Assembly: GCA_032027205.1 (NCBI GenBank)
Contig: JAVSMN010000001.1
Span: 1,116,001-1,180,000, forward strand
From: Zeimonas sp032027205
Lineage (GTDB): Bacteria > Pseudomonadota > Gammaproteobacteria > Burkholderiales > Burkholderiaceae_E
Reading direction: 5' to 3'
Length of the DNA stretch: 64,000 nucleotides
In this document: one piece after another, positions 1 through 7,155 of the stretch
How positions within the stretch are numbered: position 1 is the first letter of the stretch
Layout of the letters: every line of letters begins with the position of its first letter
Translations under genes and position numbers: made by a program
The notes under the pieces: model-generated
The model's database searches: none
What the model saw: the letters and a program-made list of their open reading frames with translations, nothing else
Told to the model about the DNA's origin: nothing

Positions 1-1095
1 CAAGGCGCGCGCGACGTCTGCCTGGTCCCCGCGTCGGCGCACGGCACGAACCCGGCGAGCGCGCAGATGATGGGAATGCGCATCGTCGTCGTCGGCTGCG
101 ACGAACAGGGCAACGTCGACCTCGCCGACCTCGCCCGCAGGATCGGCGAGCACCGCGGATCGATCGCCGCGCTGATGATCACCTGGCCGTCGACGCACGG
201 CGTGTTCGAACCCGAGATCGTCGAGATCTGCCGCCGGGTGCACGAGGCCGGTGGGCAGGTCTACCTGGACGGCGCGAACCTGAACGCCCAGGCGGGACTG
301 ACCAAACCGGCGCTCGTCGGCGCCGACGTCTGTCACATGAACCTGCACAAGACCTTCTGCATTCCGCACGGCGGCGGAGGCCCGGGCATGGGCCCGATCG
401 CCGTGGCGGCGCACCTGGCCGCTTTCCTGCCCGACGACCCCTTCGCCTCGCCGCAGGCCGGCACCGCGGTCTCGGCAGCGGCCTGCGGCAGCGCGCTGAT
501 CACGACGATCTCGTGGATGTACATCCGGATGATGGGCGCGCACGGGATCCGTCGCGCCACCGAGACGGCGATGCTGTCGGCGAACTACGTCGCGCGACAG
601 CTCGAAGCGTATTTCCCGGTGCTGTTCCGCGGCGCGAACGGACTGGTCGCGCATGAATGCATCCTCGACCTGCGCACGCTGAAGGCCACCTGCGGCGTGA
701 GCGCCGAGGACGTCGCCAAGCGGCTGATGGACTACGGCTTTCATGCACCCACCGTCTCGTTCCCGGTCGCCGACACGCTGATGATCGAGCCCACCGAGTC
801 GGAGCCGAAGGACGAACTCGATCGCTTCTGTGACGCGATGATCGCGATCCACGGTGAACTGCAGCGCATCGCGAACGGCGAACTCGACCGCGACGACAAT
901 CCGCTGCGCGGCGCGCCGCACACGGCCGAGGCGATCGCCGGGCAATGGACGCATCGCTATTCGCGTGAAGAGGCTGCCTATCCGCTGCCGTGGGTGCGCG
1001 AGGCGAAGTTCTGGCCAAGCGTCGCCCGAATCGACAACGCCGCAGGCGATCGGCACCTCGTCTGCACCTGCCCGCCGCTAACGGACTACGAATGA
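1..1095 (+). CDS. gcvP: Glycine dehydrogenase (decarboxylating), P-protein, C-terminal part
   Basis: The frame is open from base 1, so the 5' part lies outside the window; 364 C-terminal residues are visible. P-protein is the PLP enzyme that decarboxylates glycine and passes the aminomethyl group to the H-protein lipoyl arm in the cytosolic glycine cleavage system. Visible family signatures are SAHGTNPASAQ near the left edge and NLHKTFCIPHGGGGPG, whose Lys is the PLP-binding residue in the family. The end, with KFWPSVARIDNAAGDR and a terminal DYE, matches the usual C-terminus of single-chain GcvP. The stop overlaps the gcvT start by four bases (ATGA), so the two are translationally coupled. 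Whether this is the single-chain or the split PB form cannot be proved without the upstream sequence. Confidence 0.95.
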   Translation, partial: QGARDVCLVPASAHGTNPASAQMMGMRIVVVGCDEQGNVDLADLARRIGEHRGSIAALMITWPSTHGVFEPEIVEICRRVHEAGGQVYLDGANLNAQAGLTKPALVGADVCHMNLHKTFCIPHGGGGPGMGPIAVAAHLAAFLPDDPFASPQAGTAVSAAACGSALITTISWMYIRMMGAHGIRRATETAMLSANYVARQLEAYFPVLFRGANGLVAHECILDLRTLKATCGVSAEDVAKRLMDYGFHAPTVSFPVADTLMIEPTESEPKDELDRFCDAMIAIHGELQRIANGELDRDDNPLRGAPHTAEAIAGQWTHRYSREEAAYPLPWVREAKFWPSVARIDNAAGDRHLVCTCPPLTDYE

Positions 1096-2234
1096 CCGAG
1101 TCAAACCCCCCATTGCGCGAGATTCCGCTGCACGCATTGCACGCCGGGCGCGGCGCTCGCTTCGGCGCCTTCGCCGGCTTCCGGATGCCGATCCAGTACG
1201 CCGACGGGTTGCGCGCCGAGCACCTGCATACGCGCGCCGCAGCGAGCGTGTTCGACGTGTCGCACATGGGGCAATTGCGCGTGCGCGCGCGCGATGGCCG
1301 TCGCGAAACGCTGTACGCGCAACTCGAGGCCGCGCTGCCGGTCGACTTCGCCGACTGGGCCGATGGGCAGCAACGCTACTCGCTGCTGCTGAACGACGCG
1401 GGCGGCATCGACGACGACCTGATGCTCGTGCACCTGGCCGACGCCGACGGCGCCGAAGTGCGCATCGTGGCGAACGCCGGCAACCGCGACGCGGACCTCG
1501 CGCGGCTGCGCTCCCTGTGCCCAGGGCTCGCGATCGACGAGATCGACGCGGCGCTGATCGCGCTGCAGGGACCACAGGCCGAAGCGGTGCTGGGCGCGCT
1601 GGCGCCGGCTTGCGCGTCGATGCGCTTCCTGCAGGCGCGCCCGCTCGACCTGCTCGGCGCGCGCTGCTTTACAACGCGCTCGGGCTACACCGGCGAGGAC
1701 GGTTTCGAGATTTCGCTGCCGCTCGATCGCGCGCGCGAGATCGTCGAACGCCTGCTCGACGATCCGCGTGTGCGCCTCGCCGGACTGGGCGCGCGCGACA
1801 CGCTGCGGCTGGAGGCGGGCCTGCCGCTGCACGGCAACGACATCGACGCGACGACGAAGCCGGGCGAATCGGGTCTGTCCTTCGCGATCCCGAAGTCGCG
1901 CCGCGCGGGCGGTGCGAAAGCGGGCGGTTTTCCGGGCGCCGACGCGGTTCTTCGCCAACTCGTCGCAGGCGTGCCGCGCAAGCTGGCCGGTTTCGTCTCG
2001 CACGCCGGCGTGCCGATACGCGCGCACGCGCCGATCGTCGACGAGAACGGTGCTGCGGTCGGCGAGGCCAGCAGCGGAACGCTGTCGCCGACGCTCGGAT
2101 ACCCGATCCTGCTGGCGCGCGTCGAGAACGCGGCGCTCGAGCAGCAGGCGCCGCTGTTCGCCGTCGTGCGCGAGCGGCGCCTGCCGATCGAGCGCGTTGC
2201 GCTTCCCTTCGTGCCGAAACGCTATCGACGCTGA
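1092..2234 (+). CDS. gcvT: Aminomethyltransferase, glycine cleavage T-protein
   Basis: A 380-residue protein of normal T-protein length. T-protein transfers the methylene group from the aminomethyl-lipoyl H-protein to tetrahydrofolate and releases ammonia. Typical stretches are FGAFAGFRMPIQY near the N-terminus, FDVSHMGQLRV around residues 50-60, SGYTGEDGFEISLP in the middle, and the substrate-binding region ARDTLRLEAGLPLHGND near residues 235-255. The ATG at 1092 overlaps the gcvP stop and fits the family N-terminus; the open frame runs further upstream, but those codons lie inside gcvP. The order gcvP-gcvT differs from the common gcvT-gcvH-gcvP arrangement; no gcvH is visible here. Confidence 0.95.
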   Translation: MTESNPPLREIPLHALHAGRGARFGAFAGFRMPIQYADGLRAEHLHTRAAASVFDVSHMGQLRVRARDGRRETLYAQLEAALPVDFADWADGQQRYSLLLNDAGGIDDDLMLVHLADADGAEVRIVANAGNRDADLARLRSLCPGLAIDEIDAALIALQGPQAEAVLGALAPACASMRFLQARPLDLLGARCFTTRSGYTGEDGFEISLPLDRAREIVERLLDDPRVRLAGLGARDTLRLEAGLPLHGNDIDATTKPGESGLSFAIPKSRRAGGAKAGGFPGADAVLRQLVAGVPRKLAGFVSHAGVPIRAHAPIVDENGAAVGEASSGTLSPTLGYPILLARVENAALEQQAPLFAVVRERRLPIERVALPFVPKRYRR

Positions 2235-2255
2235 GCCGCCCCCGAGTGGCGCGGC

Positions 2256-2810
2256 TCAGATGAAGCCGAGCACCCGATCGAGCGAGTGCCGGATGTGCAG
2301 CGTGAGCGCGAGCGACGCCTGGTCGTCGGCATCGAGGATCTTCGCTGCGAGCGGCAGGTAGCCGCTCTCCTCGAACTGGGCATGCGCGGCGTAGCGGTCG
2401 CACAGGCGCGCGACGATGCCGGCGTCGAGCTCGGCACCGCGGCCGCGTGACAGGCGGGCCAGGGCCGGCTCGATCGCCTTCCAGTCGTCCTCGATCTGGC
2501 GGTGCTCGCGCGTGAGCCGCGCAGCGAGCGAGGCGACGAGCCCGGCCTCGTCGCCGGGAGCGGCGCTGCGCGCGACGGCCGGGAACAGCGCGTCTTCTTC
2601 CTCGGCGTGGTGCTCGATCACCGCCTCGTGGAAGAAGGTGACGATCTCCTGCGCGCGTTCGCGCAGCACGCGGCGCTCGCCGCCGCCCTGCGCGAGCTTC
2701 TGCGCCAGATCGCGCAGCTGCTCGAGCCTGATCAGGATGCCCGCGTGGCTGCGCGAGAAATCGCGCAGCGGATCTTCGGCGTTCGAAGCGGGCTCGTGCT
2801 GCTCGGCCAT
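2256..2810 (-). CDS. Hemerythrin HHE-domain protein
   Basis: A 184-residue soluble, helical protein with the spaced His/Glu ligands of the hemerythrin cation-binding family: an SHAG His near residue 24, the cluster HEAVIEHHAEEE, EHRQIEDD and AHAQFEESGYLP. Such proteins bind a di-iron centre and are linked to oxygen or nitric oxide sensing, iron handling or stress protection; the exact role cannot be read from the sequence. The start at 2810 is preceded by a GAGAG ribosome-binding sequence and by the next gene only 32 bases upstream, so it is probably co-transcribed with the FAD-linked dehydrogenase. The gene converges with gcvT. Confidence 0.85.
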   Translation of the reverse strand: MAEQHEPASNAEDPLRDFSRSHAGILIRLEQLRDLAQKLAQGGGERRVLRERAQEIVTFFHEAVIEHHAEEEDALFPAVARSAAPGDEAGLVASLAARLTREHRQIEDDWKAIEPALARLSRGRGAELDAGIVARLCDRYAAHAQFEESGYLPLAAKILDADDQASLALTLHIRHSLDRVLGFI

Positions 2811-2842
2811 CGGCACTCTCCGCGCGGCAGGCTTCCCAGGCG

Positions 2843-4258
2843 CTACTGGAGCCGGAAGATCTTCCCGGGGTTGAGGATGTCGTCGGGGTCGAGTGCGCGC
2901 TTGATCCGGCGCATCAGCTCGATCGCGTCTTCGCCCGCCTCCTCCTCGAGGAAGCCCATCTTGTGCAGCCCCACGCCGTGCTCGCCGGTGCAGGTGCCGT
3001 CCATCGACAGCGCCAGCCGCACGATTTCGTCGTTCAGCCGCTCGGCCTCGGCCATCTCCGTCGGATCGTCGGGGTCGATCAGCAGCATCGAATGGAAGTT
3101 GCCGTCGCCCACGTGTCCGACGATCAACGTGGGAAAGCTCGCGGTGTCGAGAATGCGCCGCGCACCGGTGATCGAATCGCTCAGTCGCGAGATCGGCACG
3201 CAGGTGTCGGTTGTGATCGCCCGCGCGCCCGGGCGCACCTGCAGGCCCGCGAAATAGACGTTGTGCCGCGCCGTCCACAGGCGCGTGCGATCTTCGGGGC
3301 GCGTGGCCCATTCGAAGTCCTCGCCGCCGTGCTCGCGGGTGATCTGCTGCGCGAGTTCGGCCTGCTCCTGCACCGATGCCTCGCTGCCGTGGAACTCGAA
3401 GAACAGCGTGTGTGCCTCGCGCAGCGTCGTGTGGCTGTGCGCATTGATCGCGCGGATCGCCCGATCGCAGACGTACTCGCAACGTGCGATCGGAATGCCG
3501 ATCTGGATGATCTGGATCACCGCGTCGATCGCCGACGCGAGGCTCGGGAAATTGACCACCGCCGCCGACATCGCTTCCGGCATCGGATAAAGCTTCACCG
3601 TCACCTCGGTGATGATGCCGAGCGTTCCCTCGGAGCCGACGAACAGCCGCGTGAGGTCGTAGCCGGCCGAGGACTTCTTCGCGCGCCCGGCGGTGCGGAT
3701 CACCTTGCCCTCGGCGGTGACCACGGTCAGCGCGAGCACGTTCTCGCGCATCGTGCCGTAGCGAACCGCGTTCGTGCCCGACGCGCGCGTCGCAGCCATG
3801 CCGCCCAGGCTCGCGTTCGCGCCCGGGTCGATCGGAAAGAAGAATCCCGTTCCCTTCAACTCGTCGTTCAACTGCACGCGCGTGACGCCGGCCTCGACGG
3901 TGGCGGTCAGGTCTTCCGGCTGCACGGCGAGCACGCGGTTCATCTGCGACAGGTCGATCGAGACGCCGCCGCGCACGGCCAACAGGTGTCCTTCGAGCGA
4001 CGAACCGACGCCGTAGGCGATGACCGGGACGCGATGCTGGCGGCACAGGCGCACGACCTGGGCGACCTCGTCGGTGCTGTGCGCGAAGACGACGGCATCG
4101 GGCGGCGTGGGCGGGAACGGCGATTCGTCGCGGCCGTGATGATCGCGCACGGCAGCGGCGGTGCTGAAGCGATCGCCGAAGCGCGCGCGCAGCGCCGAAG
4201 CGAGCGCGTCGGGAAAGGGGCGCTTCAGCGCGTCGGCGACGATCGTGGGGCTGTTCAT
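2843..4258 (-). CDS. FAD-linked oxidase, D-lactate dehydrogenase (cytochrome) type
   Basis: A 471-residue flavoprotein of the GlcD/DLD family. The FAD-binding PCMH domain occupies roughly residues 45-225, with the phosphate-binding stretch AYGVGSSLEGHL and the later IDPGANASLGGMAATRASG. The C-terminal FAD-oxidase domain contains GHVGDGNFHSMLL and ends EHGVGLHKMGFLEEE...LNPGKIFRLQ, both typical of the family. It probably oxidises a D-2-hydroxyacid such as D-lactate and feeds electrons to the respiratory chain; the substrate is inferred from family resemblance only. The ATG at 4258 is chosen because GAAGAG lies eight bases upstream and because the longer frame adds no family-like residues. A second member of this superfamily lies at 54822-56279. 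Confidence 0.88.
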   Translation of the reverse strand: MNSPTIVADALKRPFPDALASALRARFGDRFSTAAAVRDHHGRDESPFPPTPPDAVVFAHSTDEVAQVVRLCRQHRVPVIAYGVGSSLEGHLLAVRGGVSIDLSQMNRVLAVQPEDLTATVEAGVTRVQLNDELKGTGFFFPIDPGANASLGGMAATRASGTNAVRYGTMRENVLALTVVTAEGKVIRTAGRAKKSSAGYDLTRLFVGSEGTLGIITEVTVKLYPMPEAMSAAVVNFPSLASAIDAVIQIIQIGIPIARCEYVCDRAIRAINAHSHTTLREAHTLFFEFHGSEASVQEQAELAQQITREHGGEDFEWATRPEDRTRLWTARHNVYFAGLQVRPGARAITTDTCVPISRLSDSITGARRILDTASFPTLIVGHVGDGNFHSMLLIDPDDPTEMAEAERLNDEIVRLALSMDGTCTGEHGVGLHKMGFLEEEAGEDAIELMRRIKRALDPDDILNPGKIFRLQ

Positions 4259-4461
4259 GGCGACTCTTCGAAATGAACCGGGGCTGGCTGGTGCGCCCGG
4301 CGGTTGCGCATCGGGCGGGTTTCCCGCGGAAATGGTATCCCGAACGCCTGTAGCCGGCACGAATGGCGCCGGCCGCGGCACGCGATGCCCGGAAGCGGGA
4401 TCCACGATGCGTGCGATCGGTCGGCGATACACTCGGGCGATCCAACGAAGGAATCGCGACG

Positions 4462-5013
4462 ATGGGATACCGACTGTCGAAGATCGCCACGCGCACCGGC
4501 GACGATGGAACCACGGGCCTGGGCAACGGCAAGCGCACGAGCAAGGACGGGCCCCGCATCGAGGCGATCGGCCAGGTCGACGAACTGAACTCGACGATCG
4601 GCGTGCTGCTCACCGAGCCGATGCCGGACAACGTCCGCGAGCAGCTGATCGGCATCCAGCACGACCTGTTCGACCTGGGCGGCGAGTTGTGCATCCCCGG
4701 TTTCGAGAACCTGCACGAATCACAGGTCGCCAAGCTCGACGCGCTGCTCGAGGAGCACAACGCCGGATTGTCGCGGCTGCAGGAATTCGTGCTGCCCGGC
4801 GGCTCGCGCGGTGCCGCCTTCGCGCACCTGGCCCGCACCGTCTGCCGACGCGCCGAGCGCGCAGTGGTCGCGCTGGGCAACGCCGAAGAGATCCGCCCGG
4901 ACTGCCGCCGCTACCTGAACCGGCTATCGGACCTGCTCTTCGTGCTGTCGAGGGTGCTGAATCGGCACGTCGGCGTGGCCGACGTGATGTGGCAAAAGGA
5001 TCGGGCGCGCTGA
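4462..5013 (+). CDS. Cob(I)yrinic acid a,c-diamide adenosyltransferase, PduO type
   Basis: A 183-residue member of the PduO/ATR family, which transfers the 5'-deoxyadenosyl group of ATP to cob(I)alamin to form coenzyme B12. The N-terminal TRTGDDGTTGLGNG loop is the family ATP-binding signature, followed by the IEAIGQVDELNSTIG helix and, later, LPGGSRGAAFAHLARTVCRR and the C-terminal LNRLSDLLFVLSR. The start at 4462 lies after GAAGGAATCG and gives the usual N-terminus. The promoter region upstream (4259-4461) has no recognisable cobalamin riboswitch elements. It is divergent from the D-lactate dehydrogenase-like gene and converges with the cNMP-binding gene. Confidence 0.93.
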   Translation: MGYRLSKIATRTGDDGTTGLGNGKRTSKDGPRIEAIGQVDELNSTIGVLLTEPMPDNVREQLIGIQHDLFDLGGELCIPGFENLHESQVAKLDALLEEHNAGLSRLQEFVLPGGSRGAAFAHLARTVCRRAERAVVALGNAEEIRPDCRRYLNRLSDLLFVLSRVLNRHVGVADVMWQKDRAR

Positions 5014-5032
5014 CGCGCGCTTTCACGTCCTC

Positions 5033-5626
5033 TCAAGAATCGCGCGCCGCTTCCAGATACGAGACGAGCTTCGCGCTGGTCTGGCGCAGCCGCTCGGAGA
5101 GCAGTTGCACGAGCTTGAGCAGGATCTTGTTGCCGAGCGCGGGTTCGTCGCCGAGCACGAGCATCAGCGCGTCGCGCGTGAGCACGGCGATGCGGCTGTT
5201 CTCCAGGGTGACGCACGAGGCGAAGCGCGGTTCGCCGTCGAACATCGACATCTCGCCGAGCGAATGGCCGGCGTGCGCGACGGCGATGCGCGACGGGTAG
5301 TTGTAGCGATTGCGGCGCAGGACGTCGACCATGCCCTGCATCAGCAGCATCATGAAGTCGCCCGTCTCGCCCTCGTTGATGATCGTGACGCCAGGCTGCG
5401 CTTCGTAGACGTACATGAACGTGCCGAGCTTGCGGGTCTCGTCGATGTCGAGCCCGGAGAACAGCGGCGTTTTCGTCATCAGGCCGTGGATCTGATCGGC
5501 GAAGTCGCTGGCGCGTCCGATGGGCTTCAAGCCCACCGCGAGCAGCCGCTCATGGGGCGTACGTCGCGCGGCCGTCGATGCGCTCGACGCAGATTCGGAC
5601 GCCGGTCCGCTTTTCACCGCTTCCAT
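5033..5626 (-). CDS. Stand-alone cyclic-nucleotide-binding domain protein
   Basis: A 197-residue protein with one cNMP-binding beta-barrel at about residues 60-180. The phosphate-binding cassette is visible as GHSLGEMSMFDGEPRFAS, carrying the conserved Gly-Glu and Arg. Unlike Crp/Fnr regulators it has no C-terminal helix-turn-helix; the end is a helix rich in Leu and Arg (LLSERLRQTSAKLVSYLEAA). It may therefore act by protein contact rather than by binding DNA; that is inference. The ATG at 5626 is preferred over one 24 bases upstream because GGAGAGG lies seven bases before it. Its N-terminal 35 residues are Ser/Ala-rich and probably disordered. Confidence 0.8.
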   Translation of the reverse strand: MEAVKSGPASESASSASTAARRTPHERLLAVGLKPIGRASDFADQIHGLMTKTPLFSGLDIDETRKLGTFMYVYEAQPGVTIINEGETGDFMMLLMQGMVDVLRRNRYNYPSRIAVAHAGHSLGEMSMFDGEPRFASCVTLENSRIAVLTRDALMLVLGDEPALGNKILLKLVQLLSERLRQTSAKLVSYLEAARDS

Positions 5627-5652
5627 CGATACCTCTCCGAAACACTGCAACG

Positions 5653-5661
5653 TTTATAGCA
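5653..5661 (-). promoter_or_regulatory. Candidate extended -10 promoter of the cNMP-binding gene
   Basis: On the minus strand the sequence TGC-TATAAA lies 27 bases upstream of the chosen start codon, in an AT-richer patch. It matches the extended -10 pattern (TGn followed by a TATAAT-like hexamer). No good -35 box is seen, as is common for extended -10 promoters. Position and match are the only evidence. Confidence 0.4.
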
Positions 5662-5759
5662 TGGTAAACGGCGCGCTCCGCGCGGCACGCGCTGCACGTT
5701 GCGTACTTCGGGCAATTTCCGACGGATGGCGCTTGCGCGGCGTTCGACGTGCGCGTCGT

Positions 5760-6893
5760 TCAGCTCGGATCGACGCAGCGCATCGCAGCGGTACGCTGCA
5801 TCGAAGCGCCGCCCGACGAACGGCCGGCGTCAGCCTCGGCCGCGCGGCGGCGCGCGCGCACGGATTCGGCCAGCGCATCGAGCAGTTGCACGCTATCGTC
5901 CCAGCCGATGCAGCCGTCGGTGATGCTCTGGCCGTAGCGAAGCAAACTGCGTTCGACGAGATCCTGTCGTCCCGCCTGCAGATGGCTTTCGATCATGACT
6001 CCGACGATGCGCGCGTCGCCTGCCGCGATCTGCGTGGCGACCGCTGCCGCAACCGGGATCTGGTTCTCCGGGCGCTTCTGGCTGTTGCCGTGGCTCGCGT
6101 CGATCATCAAGCGGCACGGAAGTCCTTCGACCGCGGCCGCACGGCACGCCGCATCGACGCTGGCGGCGTCGTAGTTCGGGTGCTTGCCGCCGCGCAGGAT
6201 CACATGGCAATCGGCGTTGCCGTTCGTCGAGACGATCGCCGAGTGCCCCCCCTTGGTGACGGAAAGGAAGTGATGCGGCTGCGAGGCCGCCTTGATCGCG
6301 TCGAATGCGATGCGCAGGTTCCCGTCGGTGCCGTTCTTGAAGCCTACCGGGCACGACAGGCCAGAGGCCAATTCGCGATGCACCTGTGATTCGGTGGTGC
6401 GTGCGCCGATCGCGCCCCACGAGATCAGGTCGGCGTAGTACTGCGGCGTGATCATGTCGAGAAACTCGGTGCCCGCCGGCACGCCCATGCGCGTGATGTC
6501 GAGCAGCAGCTCGCGCGCGATGCGCAGTCCCTTGTTGATGTCGAAGCTGTGGTCCAGATCCGGGTCGTTGATCAGCCCCTTCCATCCGACCGTGGTTCGC
6601 GGCTTTTCGAAGTACACGCGCATCACCACCTCGAGCTCGCCGGCCAGGCGCCGGCGCTGCTCGACGAGCCGCTTCGCGTATTCACGGGCAGCGGCAGGGT
6701 CGTGGATCGAACACGGGCCGACGATGACGATCAGGCGATCGTCCTCGCCATGCAGGATGCGATGGATCGATCGTCGCGACTCATAGGTCGTTTCGGCCGC
6801 CGCCGCGTCGATCGTGAACTCGCGCAACAGGTGCGACGGGGGAGCCAGTTCCTTGATCGCGCGGATGCGGAGGTCGTCGGTGGTGTGGGTCAT
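5760..6893 (-). CDS. aroG: 3-deoxy-7-phosphoheptulonate synthase (DAHP synthase), class I
   Basis: A 377-residue type I DAHP synthase, the first enzyme of the shikimate pathway, condensing phosphoenolpyruvate with erythrose 4-phosphate. Signatures are IVGPCSIHDP (residues 57-66), RVYFEKPRTTVGWKG, GFKNGTDG, the metal/PEP-binding HFLSVTKGG, LRGGKHPNYD, and DASHGNS with a metal-ligand His. The N-terminal extension before the barrel resembles that of feedback-inhibited AroF/G/H enzymes, but which amino acid inhibits it cannot be read. The start at 6893 (MTHTTDD) fits the family, though no clear Shine-Dalgarno sequence precedes it. A strong intrinsic terminator ends only 11 bases upstream, so expression appears to depend on read-through of a leader (see the features at 6904-7119). 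Confidence 0.95.
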   Translation of the reverse strand: MTHTTDDLRIRAIKELAPPSHLLREFTIDAAAAETTYESRRSIHRILHGEDDRLIVIVGPCSIHDPAAAREYAKRLVEQRRRLAGELEVVMRVYFEKPRTTVGWKGLINDPDLDHSFDINKGLRIARELLLDITRMGVPAGTEFLDMITPQYYADLISWGAIGARTTESQVHRELASGLSCPVGFKNGTDGNLRIAFDAIKAASQPHHFLSVTKGGHSAIVSTNGNADCHVILRGGKHPNYDAASVDAACRAAAVEGLPCRLMIDASHGNSQKRPENQIPVAAAVATQIAAGDARIVGVMIESHLQAGRQDLVERSLLRYGQSITDGCIGWDDSVQLLDALAESVRARRRAAEADAGRSSGGASMQRTAAMRCVDPS

Positions 6894-6903
6894 GATGGTC
6901 GCC

Positions 6904-6934
6904 AAAAAAAAACCGCCGGACAGTGCCGGCGGTT
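6904..6934 (-). terminator. Intrinsic terminator (attenuator) in the aroG leader
   Basis: On the minus strand a 9-bp perfect stem (AACCGCCGG with CCGGCGGTT, loop CACTGT) is followed by nine T residues, which end 11 bases before the aroG start codon. There is no room for a promoter between this terminator and the gene, so any aroG transcript must read through it. That geometry is expected of an attenuator rather than of a terminator for the upstream MFS gene. The 5' arm with the first loop base (CCGCCGGC) can instead pair with GCTGGCGG at about 6987-6994, giving a possible antiterminator. Confidence 0.85.
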
Positions 6935-6955
6935 CGTGAATTCGGTGTTCGCTGC

Positions 6956-7084
6956 TCAGCTTTCTGCGCGCACTGCCGACTCGCCCCGCCAGCTGCAGGG
7001 AAAGTAGAGGGAATAGCGCGTAAATCGGCCGGCCGGCCAACGAGCGGCGCCAGCGACAGATTCTTGTTTGCAGTGCAGCAACAT
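6956..7084 (-). CDS. Candidate aromatic-rich leader peptide for aroG attenuation (42 codons)
   Basis: A short frame, ATG at 7084 to TGA at 6956, lies between the upstream MFS gene and the terminator. Six of residues 16-32 are aromatic (Trp16, Phe21, Tyr24, Tyr27, Phe28, Trp32), clustered in RYSLYFPCSW. UAU, UAC and UUU codons are uncommon in this GC-rich window, so the cluster is striking. Ribosome stalling at these codons when charged Tyr, Phe or Trp tRNA is short could control the antiterminator that overlaps codons 31-33. No Shine-Dalgarno sequence is seen, and the predicted transcription start falls at the ATG itself, so a leaderless start or another start codon is possible. The function is inferred. 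Confidence 0.5.
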   Translation of the reverse strand: MLLHCKQESVAGAARWPAGRFTRYSLYFPCSWRGESAVRAES

Positions 7085-7090
7085 CCGGCC

Positions 7091-7119
7091 AGTTTACGTC
7101 GACCGCCCGCGCGCCGCAA
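7091..7119 (-). promoter_or_regulatory. aroG: Candidate sigma-70 promoter of the aroG leader
   Basis: On the minus strand TTGCGG (plus-strand 7114-7119) is separated by exactly 17 bases from TAAACT (7091-7096). This gives four of six matches to the -35 consensus and four of six to the -10 consensus, with ideal spacing. Transcription would begin near 7084, about 190 bases upstream of aroG, producing the leader with the terminator. Confidence 0.5.
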
Positions 7120-7155
7120 GCGGAACGGCCAACGCAGCCTTTGGGCAACGCTCGA

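Noticed and set aside
2232..2257. Hairpin at the gcvT/hemerythrin junction
   Set aside because: The arms (GAGCCG with CGGCTC) are interrupted, overlap both stop codons, and no T-run follows on either strand; too weak to call a terminator.
4259..4461. A cobalamin riboswitch before the adenosyltransferase
   Set aside because: I looked for the conserved B12-box and the paired stems and found none; the gap has only a weak TACACT promoter-like box.
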